Shown here in pieces: positions 25,001 to 37,856 of a stretch of DNA of 64,000 nt (within the stretch, counting starts at the first letter, position 1; every line of letters begins with the position of its first letter). Under the pieces are notes generated by a model. That model worked only from the letters and a program-made list of their open reading frames with translations, had not been told where the DNA came from and searched no databases. Source of the DNA: Polytrichum commune (taxonomy: Eukaryota > Streptophyta > Polytrichopsida > Polytrichales > Polytrichaceae). The position numbers and the translations under genes are program-made. Location: NCBI GenBank assembly GCA_950295325.1, contig OX485809.1, positions 37,327,081-37,391,080 on the forward strand. The letters run 5' to 3'.

Positions 25001-25760
25001 GCAGTAGTGAGCTAGCTTTAGAATAGTGGAGATTTAACTGGCAGACGGCATCAACTCATGTCAGAAATACATCAAATTGATATCGAGTCCATGATTTAAA
25101 TGTTGTTTTCATCCATGATACAATGCAAGGTGGGGTAAGTCATCTCTCTTGCACACTAATTGACACAAATCAGCTCTCTACAGAGGACTAAACAGCTAAT
25201 GGCCATAACCACCACAATACAGATGGCAATGTTGATCTCGGTTTAATCCACAAAATGTTTTGTCAGGATTAATCCCACAATAGGCATGTCTCACTCAGCA
25301 TCAGATTTCGAGCAATCTTGTAAAAGCATAGCAGACATATCTTCTATAGGTTGAAGACAACTACAGAAACGTGCAAAAATATATCCATAAATTATTCCTA
25401 TAAGATTCTTTCAGTCCCTCTTCCATGGGATTCTCTCAAAATTGTCAAAGTGAATACAAGTGGAACCTGGTTTCATAGTGTTGGTTGACAAGGAAAGCCC
25501 TACAAAAGAGTGCGGCTACTTCATTGTTAACCAGATCTGCTGGTCGTTATTGAAACTGATCCAGACCAATTGCACGTAAACTAATTAGGATTTGCACATA
25601 CCACCGATTGCAATCTTCCTAAAGTTTCGGACTATACATATGCTCGGAAAGCTCAACTGAGGAAGGACAGTAATTCATACTTGAGATTTATTGAAGCCAA
25701 CCGGAGAGGTGAAATTGTAGGCCCATGAGGTTGAGGTTGGTGTGTTGCCATGTGATTTCT
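22081..25760. other. Long intergenic stretch, no gene supported
   Basis: A micro-duplication GTCTCAGGATGCA occurs twice at about 22102-22127. The block 22100-22560 is GC-richer and open on both strands for about 95-110 codons, but no family is recognised. The rest to 25760 is AT-rich, and the last few hundred bases are the likely 3' flank of the methyltransferase gene. Confidence 0.35.
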
Positions 25761-28358
25761 TCAAATCGAGCCATGTGGTTTCTCCCAGACAGCTGAGAAA
25801 TATATCTCATTGTCATTCTTGTCAGTCTTCGGACAGGTGATCCACATGTGACGTTTGTATCGAAGCCTTCTGAAGTAAAACAAATATTCTTGCAGGTCAT
25901 CTCGTGAGGCAAAAAACCTGTCTAGCCACAGAAGGCCGCCTGGACGCAGTACCCTGTCAAAATCAAACAGTATAAAATCCAGCAACTGGTGATCAACCCA
26001 TGCATCAAAGAACAGAGTTGTGTGTACCAAGTCGAGGGTGTTGTCGAAGAATGGCAGTCGCTGATTGATGGAGAGGTACAAGGGAAGAAGGCCTCTGAGA
26101 GCAATTGTCTCACTGAACGGTGCCCCAAGGTTAAGTGTGGTTGACGCTATGGTGACGTTATGCTCCTTCATGCGCGCTGCGAATGTCCCAGTACCCATAC
26201 TGTAATCTATACCAATCCGAATCTCCCCAGGCTTGATTGCCAAAACATCAGTAATCAAAAATTCGGCATCGGTTGTATTGGGAACCACCCATCGCTGCCT
26301 CTCATGCCCTTTTAGGTCAAAGCATGGGCTGCACTTGAAGAATTTCTTGCGATGCTTGTAATCTGCAAGGCAGGTGAAGTTCTTGCAGTAGTAGTTGTCC
26401 CACCGAATGTTTTGGTCTCCTGGAACTGCCCACAAGGCGTCGCTTGCAGGAAGAGGTTTTGTGTACTCCTTTGGACCTCGAGCTCTGCAGCGCCTCCGTG
26501 GTAGAGGATCACATCCCCTGATTATGAGTTGTTGTGCGGTCACCCAGTCATCCTTACAGTACTCTCCTACATCATAGTCCATGTACTTCTCCAGGAGTAT
26601 CTTGTTTGTCACACAGGCATGGCCAATTGCCCCGTATGTTGCATTCACTCCCATGAAGTTCTTCAGTCCCCCTCGATTCTCCCTCACCTGACATGACATC
26701 CCTTCCCTTGGCTCCGTAAGAAGCCAGAACAAATTTTGCTAACAGCTCATCTTCCGCACACAATTTCAGAGGCATGCCAGTAACGCTCCGTCAACTAACA
26801 TTGTACGTGGACACTTTGAAGAGTTTCCATCCTGTACAGGATTTGGTAATTGAATGGTAAGACCAAATCCTGAACGTCGCATCGACTAACATTTTCTAAG
26901 ACGAAGGCTGATATACAAAAGAGTGTACACTTCTTGAAGAAACTGTCAATATCGGGGTTATAGCAGGTTGGTTGCATCCCTTGGGATCGGTAGAAGCCAC
27001 AAACAAAATCACAAACAGCTCATCTTCCACACATAATTTCACATAAGCATGCCATTAACGTTCTGTCAGCTAACATTATAATTGGACACTCCTGTTTCCA
27101 TCTGTGCAGAGTTTGGCCAAAGCCCTGAACGCTGCAACGTCTATAAATTTCTAGGACGAAGGCTAACATACGAAAAAGTGCACATATCTTGAAGGACTTC
27201 CCTTCCTGGCTTCATTACAAACCAGAACAAAATTGGCTAACAGCTATCTTCCAAACACAATTTCATATGAGCATACCATTAACGCTCTGTCAACTAATAT
27301 TGTAACTGGACAATCCTGTCTCCATCCTGTACAGAATTTGGCAATTGAAAGGTCAGACCAGAATATTGATCAAAACCCTGAACGCTGCATCGTCTATGAA
27401 TTTCTAGGACGAAGGGTAAATATACGAAAGAGTGTACATTTCTTGAAGTAGTTGTCAATGTCGGGGTTATTGCAGGACGGTTGCCCTAACTTCTCTGTTT
27501 CGTCGTGCCGATGCATTGCAGGTCTAGGATATGTCAATAGTGAATAATGTTCAGTGTCAGACGCTCAGGTTACTTAATGAACTCAATCCTGGACGAGCAA
27601 TTTGTAGGATGCCGGAGAGGAAGATCGTATTGTGGGCGGGGGAGAGGGGAACCACTTACCTTGATATACTTGCGAATCTCTTCACGCTCAAAGAAATCAA
27701 TCAGAGGGTCATCTTCAAGGTCATCTGACTCTGAGTCTGCAAGCGGTTCTTTAATTTCAACCTTGGAATGTTTCCCATGATCAGCCTCTTGACCATTTCC
27801 CACCTTGAACTCCTTCTGGAGCACCGTCAACCGTCTTGCCACGCCTTCGAGCTCTGTCGACATCTCTACCAAGAAGTTGATACTTCTTTGTCTTTCAAGT
27901 TTCAGCTGCCCGATCACATTCCCTCTGGTACTCGGGAATTTTCTATCTGCGACTTGTTGTAACTCCTTGTAAGAATCATCGATCTTGTCCAGTAAATCTG
28001 TGATGATCGACGACAACTTTGTAACCTGGTCAGTCATGCTATTCACATTAAGTCTGACTGTGGATTCTACAAAACCGGAATTTTGCAAGCAAGCACCGAA
28101 GGAAGGGAAATGGAGCACCAAGCTCACAATGGCAAACACAACCAGCATTCCAAGGAGAAAGTAACTCCACTTTCCACCTTTGACTGCATTTCTCACAGAC
28201 ATGAAACTTCTCGCAGGTAAACCTCTTTCTCTTTCTCTTACAACCCTGTCACTGCTAACCGAGCGATCCTTCGAAACCCATTCTGTCATCACTTCTCGAG
28301 TCATCTTGCTCCCAACCCCACAGAGATCCCTGATCTCTTGATTGATCTTCCCCTCCAC
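25761..28358 (-). CDS. Membrane-anchored methyltransferase-like protein (At1g29790/At5g40830-like family)
   Basis: Two exons. Exon 1 runs 28358 to 27660 (233 codons, donor ATCAAG|GTAAGT). Exon 2 runs 26687 to 25761 (308 codons plus stop, acceptor CATGTCAG|GTGAGG). The intron is phase 0 and 972 bp, giving a 541-residue protein. Exon 1 encodes a short cytosolic tail, one membrane segment at about 64-83 (WSYFLLGMLVVFAIVSLVL) and a helical stalk, typical of type II Golgi/membrane proteins. The join restores the family block EEIRKYI...NFMGVNATYGAIGHAC. Exon 2 holds YMDYDVGEYC, CDPLPRRRC (about 292-300), a degenerate SAM-binding loop (GIDYSMGTGTFAARM, about 392-406) and DRVLRPGGLLWLDRFF. The family is annotated as SAM-dependent methyltransferase but enzymatic activity is uncertain. 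The intron contains a three-copy tandem array. Confidence 0.85.
26699..27487 (-). repeat. Three-copy tandem array inside the methyltransferase intron
   Basis: Copies lie at about 26699-26976, 26977-27196 and 27197-27486. Each begins CCCTTSSS...GAAGCCA..ACAAA, then AACAGCTCATCTTCC, GCATRCCATTAACGC, CTGAACGYTGCATCG and TTCTAGGACGAAGG. Copies 1 and 3 also share a 3' tail, GTCAATRTCGGGGTTAT. The array reaches to within about 10 bp of the exon 2 acceptor, so the amplified unit looks like the 3' end of the intron itself. Confidence 0.85.
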
Positions 28359-28747
28359 CCTCCCCTTGCCTAATTATCTCACAGACATCCAGCTAACCAT
28401 TTCATTAAATCAACACCGTGTTCCAGCTTCCAAGAGAACTGAAACCTGGAGCTGCCACCTCCCAGTTCAAGAAATTCCAACGTCAGCTTTCTCTTCAACC
28501 ATGGCCAACTCCTGCTTCCGACCAACTCCACGCTTCACATAAATAACCTGTATGTAAATTCAAATACACAACAACATGTAGTTCCACCAGCTCCAAACTG
28601 TAATAACATCCAAATTTCTCTTTAACTCAAAAACCCCGCAATCTTTGCCTACGTCACAGACCGGGCGTAGACTCCAGCCCCAAATGTGTAGCCGAGGCTC
28701 AAGACAAAGAATCCTCTAGCTGACAAATGCCCCTCACGCTATTGATC

Positions 28748-29010
28748 TGCATTCAACACTAGAACATAGGTTTTGCATCTTCGACATGTCCAGGTCCCCT
28801 CTCACACCCATGCATCAACCTTGATTAATCTTGAACTTGCAGACATCGTCCAGCAAGCAAGTGATCTGGCAACTCACATTATGAAATTCTGCATTCAACC
28901 TCCCCAAACATAGTACTTGTATCTCAGTCATGGCGATCGAGCTCCACTCTCTTTCACACCCATACATCAACCTTAATCTTGAACCGGAAATCGTGCAGAA
29001 AATAGCAACA
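28748..29010 (-). repeat. Two-copy direct repeat upstream of the methyltransferase gene
   Basis: CTGCATTCAAC starts at 28748 and 28889. TCACACCCATRCATCAACCTT occurs at about 28802 and 28953, followed in both by ATCTTGAAC. The period is about 141-151 bp, and the array lies 0.4-0.65 kb upstream of the start codon, in likely promoter or 5' UTR sequence. A CTT microsatellite (about 29036-29068) follows. Confidence 0.65.
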
Positions 29011-29767
29011 CACAATATCATCCCAACCTCCGTTCTTCTTCTTCTCCTTCTTCTTCTTCTTCTTCTTCAACCCCTCTCCTAACTGACAGTACTGATGACT
29101 GCACAACCCACGAAGTTTTACCCACTTGTAAACAACTGAATCCATTTGGAGTCGAGGCCATGTATGTATAGTCAGTCCAAACTAACTTACCACGAAGGTT
29201 GGGATCAGTATTTTGGTATGTGCCATATTTGATAATGCCGGTGCTACTGACCCTCCCTCACGTCGGTAGGGTGACAGCGTGAAGTTAAGCAGCTTACTAA
29301 CGATCGACCTGATCATCCGCCTGCCTCATGATCATGTGTGAGGTAGCAACTGAGGATCTCATCTTGATGGAGTGAAGTACGCCGGTGATGAGCGAGAAGT
29401 GTCCCAGTCTGTTGGACTGTTGCAGGGGAGAGCTCGCCTCGTGGCGGGGGGACACCGATGACGTACTGAAGAATGAGGTGATGTTGTTTAAGTACTTCTA
29501 CGTCTTCAGTTGACACCGGGAAGGGGTCCTTAAGAGCTTTCTAAACTACAGTATGTAAGTCTGCAAGTGGTGTCACGGGGTCCAATTGCAGGCACAAGTG
29601 GGGATTTGGGCAAGCCAACCCATACACTCGTTCCTTGTTGGATGCCTAAACCCTTGCCTCCAAGGCACGGATTGGTTCGCCCCAACCCACAAGTGGGCAC
29701 ATACCTCCCTCTCTCTGATCAAGTTAATGCATATTCAACTAAACAACGTCTACAATGTGCATCATAC
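29011..29767. other. Intergenic with CTT microsatellite, no gene seen
   Basis: The CTT/TTC tract is at 29036-29068. The GC-richer block 29220-29560 has GTGAAGTTAAGCAGCTT, faintly reminiscent of 5S rRNA, but the rest does not match. No ORF is supported. Confidence 0.4.
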
Positions 29768-29926
29768 CATTAGTACTCAACATTCAGCTCTCATTCCGTG
29801 GGCCCTCGTAATATAATAGTGAGATGCTCGAAAAGTTGCGCCAGCAGATACAACATCACATTGAACTCCTGGCATCTTAATGTCATATTATGAGGGTCCA
29901 CATCGCTAAGTGATGTTATGATCGAG
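29768..29926. mobile_element. Diverged foldback MITE, relative of 8440-8594
   Basis: The left arm (GTACTCAACATTCAGCTCTC, then GTAATATAATAGTGAGATGC) resembles the left arm at 8440-8500. The right side (GCATCTTAATGTCATATTAT, GTGATGTTATGATCGAG) is its imperfect complement. Arms have decayed far more than in the first copy. Confidence 0.5.
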
Positions 29927-30569
29927 TCACCATAACATTACTGGGTAAGTTACATGTGTTCGCTTTGCCCCTACTAGGCTAAGTTATGGCCCACCACCTG
30001 TCCCACTATCCATCATGGGTTTCCCAAACGGTCACCCATCCCACTATAACAAACAACATGCGGACATGTAGGTGGGAGGCAAATACCCATTAACAAGTGA
30101 GTATTTTAGGTGCTACATCCCAGTGACAAGCGCCAGCTGATAGTGGGTGGCACATGGGGGCCAGCCCCAAATTCAAATTGTGTGCCTCAAGATGCAAACA
30201 TCCGAAGACTTTATCCTCGAATAAGTTACTGGGATCTTGTGGTCCCAGATAACAATGGACCTTCCCTAAGAAATGTTATGATTGGCCTTGAGATAAAATA
30301 AAATAAAATAACATCCGAGTTCTTGTGCACAAACATGAACGGGAGCCCATTCATCATTACCTTTTGGTCATGTTTTACCAAGCTCCAAGGCAAGGTTTTG
30401 CTCAGGCACCCTACAAAAGACATGAAATCATCTGCATTGTGGGTTCATCAATCAAGCACCTACAAAAGGAAAATTTGAGGACAACCCCAAGCAAGTAGTC
30501 CTCATAAGGAATCTTGGGACATGCATACCTAAAATAAAATCATTTTCACATGCAATAAATGAAAAAATT
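29927..30569. other. Intergenic, no gene seen
   Basis: AT-rich spacer between the foldback MITE and the LINE relic. Only short ORFs. Confidence 0.35.
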
Positions 30570-33500
30570 TGGATTATGCCCACATGCTACTCAAAAACAT
30601 AGAGGAGGGCTTATATTTAGACTTATGAACGCATGCAAATAGACTTAAAGGTGTGCTCACATGAGTAAGCTCATGTGCCACTTGTGAAATAGTGTCATTC
30701 TCTTTCAGCTTATTGGAGGTTTGTGTATGGGCTATAAACTCCAAAGCCGACAAAGTTTCCAATGACAATGAATGAGCCGTCAGTGTAGATGCACATTTGT
30801 GATTCATTTTTTGGGGGGGGGAGGGGGGTTGTTTGTAGTGTGTTGGGTAAAGGGGTAATGTAATGGTTGGGTGTGGCCTTGGGCCTCTTGGAATTATTTT
30901 CCACTTTTTGTGAATGTGAATTTGTATTTGGGGGGCGTTCCTTGTATGTGGTTGGTTTCAACATGCGCATTGTAGAAGTTCAAGTATGTTGGTTGTGAGT
31001 GTGTTTAGGATTTGTTGGTTGTGGATACATAGGATGAAGGTGTGTTTGGTTCATGTATGTGGGGGTATTGTGGCCATTCGGATGTAGGCATGTATTCAAG
31101 GGTGTTTGGTGGGACGGTGAGGATTGTGTGCACTTCTTTGTGTGGAGGGTGTTGTCTTTGTGATTAACTATGACTATGATTATGGTTTTTCTATCTTCTC
31201 TTGCGGCCATTATTGCCCAATGGATTGTTTCCATGGCTATGTTCATGTCCGGTGCATAGGCCAATTCATTTCCTTCCCATTTTGATGAATTTGCTAGTTT
31301 GGATGAGCCAAATATGATGTCTCGGTTGGGTGGGAAATTGTAGTGCATGAGGTTCATTGGGCAAGTAAGGGGCAAGGAGTAGTATGAGTGGGTGATATTA
31401 TATGAATTGATGAGGATGTTGGATGTTTTTGCATGATGTGTTTGGTGACTAATGTTAAAAAAAACTTATAGTTTTTTAATTGGGAGGATTTTATTAACAT
31501 ATCTTAGACTAGCCATAGTGTTTCTCTGTCACAGTTTTGTGTTGATAGTTGTAGGAAGTTAATCATGGGATGTCATGGGGAAGTTAGTTATGAGGATACT
31601 TCCCATAGCCAATGTAATTTATTCATGGGGATGATTGTGATGTAGAGTCATGTTTCGTTGAATATATTGACTTCTAATCTCACAGTTTGTGGTGGGTGTG
31701 ATGATTGGTAGTGGTGTGATGAAACGATGGTCTTCAGACTAAGGAGTTGATACAATAGTTGAATGTGTTGATGGTGGTGTTAATATGGGCATTTTTTATG
31801 AACTAATCTGTCAGGATTAGATTGTGATTGATAATTATTTTGTCGGGTTGGAGGAGTTGAGATTTTTCAATCCATCTAGTGGTGATGTCTTGGTAGGTCA
31901 CTTAGTGCATTTTCAAAATGATCCGTAGTCTAATGTAAGGAGGATTATATTCATTTGACATAAAAGTTATATAAGACTTCCACATAATTAAGAGTTTGTT
32001 AAAAAAAAAAGTAGATAATCCTACTACAAGTAAGGTAGGTAGACTTTTATCCATTCAAATTATTTTAAAGATAATATAGGGGTTGAATTTTAAGAACCTC
32101 GGGATTGTGTTTCCCATCTAAGCACTTTGTTGTGATGCATGATGGTAATGTACGTAATATCGAACCTCATAATTGCAAATTTGTAAGTAGTTTTTACCTT
32201 GTGTTGCCAAAAACATTCATTGCATTTTCCATTCATGCTATATTCTTGGAATGCTTAGCTTCATTTGTTGCAATTGAATGATTTTGCAATGGTATGTATG
32301 CATCATGCCTTTTTGTTTCCATGCTTTTTTTGCACCACTTTTGCAATGTGTGTACTTTTGAATAAATCTTTCATACATAAAACAAATATACACTATCAAA
32401 AATTGCAATAACATTGGCAATATAACTAATGATAGCTAGGGTAGAGTAAAGAAGGTCATTTCAAAGAATTAGGCAATAATAGAGGTTTTTTAATTCGTTC
32501 CTTGGAGGTTAAAATAGCCCTTACAAAAGTACCCCTCAACTGCATGTGGTACGTGCATAGTGCACAAAATCCTATAGAGCGACCTACGCTAGTGGTGATG
32601 GTTGGTTGTGTGTGCCATTGGAATAGGTAGTGTTTTTTGATGGCTTGAGACCCCATTTGTCTTTCCATGTTGAGGTTTTGGAGTTAACGATAATTGTTAT
32701 GTGCATGCCATTGGTTGGGTGGTTGTGTAGGTAGTGTGGTAGTGGTGGGCAGTTGGACTTGGGGCGGGTTTTGTGGGAATAGAGTTTTGGCTTGTTTGAG
32801 AGCTTCTTCGATGAGTGGCGAGAGGGCTTTGTATTTGTTTTTTAATTCTTCAGGATTTATAATGAGCATTGTGATAAAGTTTTGGATTTGTTCAATGCTT
32901 GTGATGCTAAACATGTATAGTTTGTTAAGGTATTTCTTAGAGTTCATTTTTTGTCCTTGTCTAAGCAAGTTGTAGTAGGGTGAGTTTTACCATGTTATTT
33001 CAATGGGGGTGCAATTTATGGGGAAGTTGTGTTTATCAGTATTGAGTGGATTTCATGTTCCCTCTCTAGCATGTATAGGGTGCGGGCTATGGGTGATCAT
33101 GAGCAAGCCTAGTATTTGAGGTGTGGGAGATGGAGTACTCTATTGTGCTTAGCGGTTATGTGTTTAATTAAGCCTTGGTAGATTGATTTAATTGGCATTA
33201 ATTGCAAAGTGCATGTATTAAATGTTTGCCTATACAGTTTATGTAATATGGCAATATAGATGTGATGTTAATGCTAAATTCTTCATGGGGGAGGTGGGTA
33301 GGTATGTTGGCCGCATTTTTTGGATATTTTACAATTTTCTTTAGTTCGCTTGCTTGAGACTTTGTCAAGTTTTCTTATGCGAGGTTTGAAGAAGGGGACC
33401 ATATATTAGGCGTATGCTATGGCTAGCTTACTTTCTATATTTAGTGTGTGGAGTTTTTGTTTCAAGAGGAGAGTGAGGTTGTTACTAGTTTGATTCTTTC

Positions 33501-35592
33501 TTTCTTTTTTGCCTTGCCCATGGTAATGTCTTTTTGTAATTTCCATTTAGTGATGGTACAAGATGTAATCCTAGGTAAATGTATCATTCACTTTGTGTTA
33601 GGGTACGGAAAGGCATGTTCATGGATGAGAATGTTTTGTTCTTGGACGAAGGCTTTACAAATGAGAGGGTTTAGTTTGGATTTACTTGGGCATCATATCA
33701 ATTTGGGGTTGTATTTGGGTGATTTTATCCATTACGATGGCTAGGCCATCTACATAGGTTGTGGTGTTGCATGTTGCAGTAGATGTGCTAAAGTGATAAC
33801 CAACATTGTCTTTTTGGGGCTATCATATGAAGAGAGCTAAGAAGGTGATGAAGAGATAGGGACCTAAGGTGTCTCCTTGGATGGCCCCCTTATTGATTTG
33901 GATTGGTGGGGTGGCGCCAAAGTGGCTACCATGAACGGAGGTAGTGTGGAGTTTGTGCATGGGTTGCCTATAAGTTCATGTCTTTAGGGTAGCCTAGATC
34001 TCCCATTATTGCTAATGGTCTCACATGGTCAATTGAACTAAAAGCTTTTTGGAAATATATGTTTGTGAGGCAAATATTGTTGTTGGTAAGACGTGCATCT
34101 TCTAGGGCCGATATTATCATTTGTATTTGACTTGTAGTGTTTCTTTGTGGTCTGAAGCTCTCTTGACTACAGTGTAGGATTTTATGTTTTTCTTCATAGT
34201 TTGTGCGGAGTGCGGTAAGTGTGCTAATGTATATTATGTGGTGTTGGCAAGGGCTATGGGTCTATAGTTTGTGAGTATAAGGGGTTATTTTTTTATGTAG
34301 TAGTATTGTTTTCTTGTTCTTTCAGTAGTCCGGGTTTTCTTTTTTGTGTGTAGCATTGTTGGAAGAAGAGAAAGAGCAGGTCATGGAAGTTTGGGGATAA
34401 GGCTTTGAGGATTTCGTTGGCAATGTCATCTGGTCTTGTTGCGTTACGTGTGCATTACCTCTTGCTAGCCTTTTAAGGCTCCTATCAAAGACTTATCTAG
34501 TGAGGTTTTTGGCTATGCGGGCATCATGTGGTCCTCATTGTTCTATGATGCACCTGTCTTTCTCAAGCAATGGGTATTTGCATATTGCACATTGGCATGT
34601 TGGGGGGGTGGTCTGTAATATCATTGGATATGGGGGGCTTGGCGTTTAAAGGATTCTTGATGGGTTTGTAATATGTCTAGTAGGTTATTGAGTATGTTGT
34701 TGTTGGAGTCTTTTAGGAAGTCAAGTGGTGTGTTGGTGGTTGGTTTTAATATATTATTATGGATGACTTTGGGCTTGAGGTTGAGTATAGTTCGGTAGTA
34801 TGTGATGTTTTGTTTAGTTATAATTTTGTGGGCTTTTGTCTTGGCTATGCGGCCTAGACTAGGGAGTTTTGCTATTCATTTTGGGGCTTCTATGTTAGTG
34901 GTGAGAAGTGGTGGAGTGGTTATGTGTGTAAGAGGTTGGAGTTGTTAAATGTCTCAATGTTGGGGCCAGGTTGAGCATGGTTGTGTGGAGATCACTCTTA
35001 TTGTTTTCCTTATGGTGTGATATATTTTTAAATTGTTTTTCAAGCTTTTTGTTGCTTTTGGTGGGAGGAAACCTCTTTGTTGTTGGGCTTGGTGGGATAG
35101 TGAGGAGGGTGGGGTGTAGTTGTTGATGCATGTTTCTTCCATCCATGACTTAGCGTGTTGATGTTATCTTGGAATTTGTCTTAGACAGTAGGTGAAGGTT
35201 TTGTAGTGTTTGTGTGAGTGATTGTATGTTTAGGTTGGTGGTTTCTAGGAACATCGTGAGTAGATTTTGTATGTTATCTTGTGGTATAGGGCATGTGATT
35301 TTTGGAGGTTGTGTCTCTTTTTGTTTGTACTTTTTTACTAGGTTGTTGGAGTCGAGTTCCAAGCTAACTGGGTAGTGGTTTGAGTTTTGTTGTTGTTGGT
35401 TAGTGTTTTGCATGTTGGTTGTGGTGTTGTGATAAGTTAGTGTAAAAAGTATTTATTAGATTGGTGGATGTGTAATTATGTCCACCTTGGCGTGAGAATG
35501 TTTTGGCATTTTGGATGGGGTGTAAGGTTACGTCTTGCATGTGTTGTGCCCGTATTCTATCATCATTGTTAGGTGTTTGATGAAGGTTGTTG

Positions 35593-35628
<36 letters not shown>

Positions 35629-35800
35629 TTATAGTAGGATGTCTTTATTGAAGTCCCCCGCTTAGTAGTATTTTGTGAGTAGGGTGGTGTTTTGTGAGGA
35701 TTTTTATTTTATCTACAAATTCCAGGATGAGATCATTGTCACTCATTTTGATGAGAGGGCATGTATAAGTTCAATGAGAGGTGCCCTAGGATATTATAAA
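30570..35800 (-). mobile_element. Decayed LINE with endonuclease, RT and RNase H remnants
   Basis: Domains lie in LINE order on the minus strand. The APE-type endonuclease motif AGDFNKD is at 35641-35661, and HYPVSLEL, like the terminal endonuclease block, is near 35370. Reverse-transcriptase motif B, GAIQGDTLGPYLF, is at about 33850-33895, and the catalytic-box region reads TYVDGLAIVMDKI at about 33725-33775, where YADD is expected. KKAFSSIDHV is near 34045. The RNase H motif IYTDGSF is at about 30780. Many stops and frameshifts break it, and the YVDG in place of YADD removes a catalytic aspartate. An RNase H domain after RT places it among I-type or RNase H-bearing plant LINEs. It is G/T-rich on the plus strand throughout. 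Confidence 0.75.
35594..35626. repeat. (TG)n microsatellite
   Basis: About 16 uninterrupted TG dinucleotides inside the LINE endonuclease remnant. Confidence 0.9.
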
Positions 35801-35847
35801 ACAACACATATTGCTATATTAGCAACACTGCACTTAGTGAGTACATT

Positions 35848-35998
35848 CATAACATTATTCATATCCACAACTATGTTTTGTGGGACTGACAATATTCCAC
35901 GAAATATTCCCGAATGTGAATGTGGGAATATTTGGAAGTATTATGTGGAATATTGTCAGTCCCACAAAACATTGTTATGGATCTTAATAATGTTATGT
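35848..35998. mobile_element. Foldback MITE with 28-bp perfect arms (151 bp)
   Basis: The arm at 35873-35900 (ATGTTTTGTGGGACTGACAA and on) is perfectly complementary to 35945-35972. Outer parts CATAACATTATTC and AATAATGTTATG also pair. A second, diverged member starts at 63862 near the window end. Transcripts would fold into a long hairpin. Confidence 0.7.
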
Positions 35999-36745
35999 TA
36001 TTGGTACAATATGGAGGTGCACTAACAAACATGTGGGTTTTAACTTACCCAATATTAATTGTTTCACATAATTCCATAAATAGTGTCCTACCATGATGAT
36101 TGCATTGTTTGAACTATGTAAGGAGCTCCTGAGGGCACGAGCTAGGAGAAAGGGAATCATCATATATGAGCGTATCTCATTCATCTAACATAAAAACCCT
36201 AAAGTAATATGTTGGTTGGAGGTTACTCTTTGTTTATTTTACAATGAAACTAGTTTTAAAGACCCCAAATTGGTCTACTTGAGGTCATTTGAGATGAATC
36301 AACAACAAACATGAAAGGGGTCAAGTTTTTGTTTTGGATGGGATAAGAGGTATGCTTGTATATGATTGTTCCCTCTCTCCCATATGGTCAAGGCCATCTC
36401 TTACATGTGCAAGTGCATTGGTTTTTGATTGTTGGAGTTTTAATTTGCTTATTAGATTGGCACGTGCAAAATTGAGACAAGTGGACACCCGACCACTCTA
36501 TATAGTGCTTGATATGAAGCTTATGATTTTGGCATGATTTTCTTCTTATTAATTTTAGCAATGTATTTTCCTACATGAAGTAATATGGGATGGTCACAAT
36601 TGCTCCCCACACCACAAGGGTGTTCTCAATATCAGGGGGCTGAGAGCCAAAACGTCCACATGATAAGTTCCAGAAGCATACTAATGTACTTACAATTAGT
36701 GTACCTTGGGCATTTAAGGGTCTGACATTCTTCATACAAAGAAGG

Positions 36746-37530
36746 TTATTTGACTTTCGGTTGAGTTGTTTTACAAATATTCTTGAGGTTTGATACAGTG
36801 ACTCTGCTTGAGCCAAATTTTATATAAATCATTAGTTTGGGATGCAGTAGGAATGGAACAATATCTTTTTTCTGTTTAAAGTCCGGAAAGCTGAAAGGTT
36901 TATGGGACAAAAAGTACACTAAGATGGTATCAAAGAATTTTTTTTCTTTGGAGTGGTGGAGTGCAATAACCTCTATGAGATAGAGGGTAATATCAACTTG
37001 ATGGTCCACTTGAAAGATAAACTTGAGGCTCCCTAATACTACATTTTCAAACAACGATTGAAAGTTATCTCTAATGGAGTTATATTGAGGACACTCAAAC
37101 ACAAAGTGTGTCTCATTGTCAACTACATTATAAGAGCACATGTGACATAATCTATTATCTCTTGAGATTGGATAGACAGCCGCCATCCAACTTCAATGAC
37201 AAGTCTATGATTTGAGATGCAAAAAGCAACAATGATCTTGCATTAGGGTGGTGTCAATGCTCGCTTCAAGTACAATTCACATTCATATTTGAGAAAGTCC
37301 TTGAGGTGGAAGTAATGTAGTTTCTTCCCTGAGAGATGGATAGAGTTCCCCTTTATAGCTAGGTTGGAAGAGGGGCTAGGTTGGTCACACGTTGGCAGAA
37401 TTGACGCATGGAGTAGATTTAAGAGTGAATCTTGATGTAAGGGAGGGCTAATTGCACTGTCCTTGTGTACTGTGAGCTCTGATACTAATATGGAGGGAAG
37501 GGGCCTCATTGGAGTGTATTTCAACATGCT
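36746..37530 (-). mobile_element. LINE C-terminal fragment with CCHC-type zinc finger
   Basis: Minus-strand frames read CKIIVAFCISNHRLVIEVG, then after a frameshift YPISRDNRLCHMC and ETHFVFECPQYNSIRDNF. The C-x2-C...H-x4-C arrangement after an 'SNHRL.IE.GR' block is the usual C-terminus of many non-LTR retrotransposon polyproteins. It lies upstream of the 30.6-35.8 kb LINE in minus-strand terms, so it is a separate insertion or a rearranged piece. Confidence 0.65.
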
Positions 37531-37856
37531 CTACAAAAATTCTTCAGTTGCAACCGAAACCAACATTTATGAAATGAAATGAAATTGATTATGAAGTCAT
37601 GGAAGCCAAAAAGGCTAATGGGAATAATGTTCTCTTGGCAATTCATAAGAGTTGCTTCTTCACAATTGAAGACATATCACAGACAAAAATTGCACAGTAG
37701 GAGTTGTTCCCAATACCTTCCTTGAAAAAGCATAGGCAGGGTTCAAACTTCAGACTCCAGGCATAACACAATCCATGTCTATGATGAATATTGGTTGAAA
37801 TTGCAGTTGAACAAAGTCCAAAAAAATTCATACAATGGAAACAGAGTGGGAGGTTA

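Noticed and set aside
29240-29330. GTGAAGTTAAGCAGCTT resembling 5S rRNA
   Set aside because: Only about 12 bases fit. The box A/C promoter region and the rest of the 5S sequence are absent.
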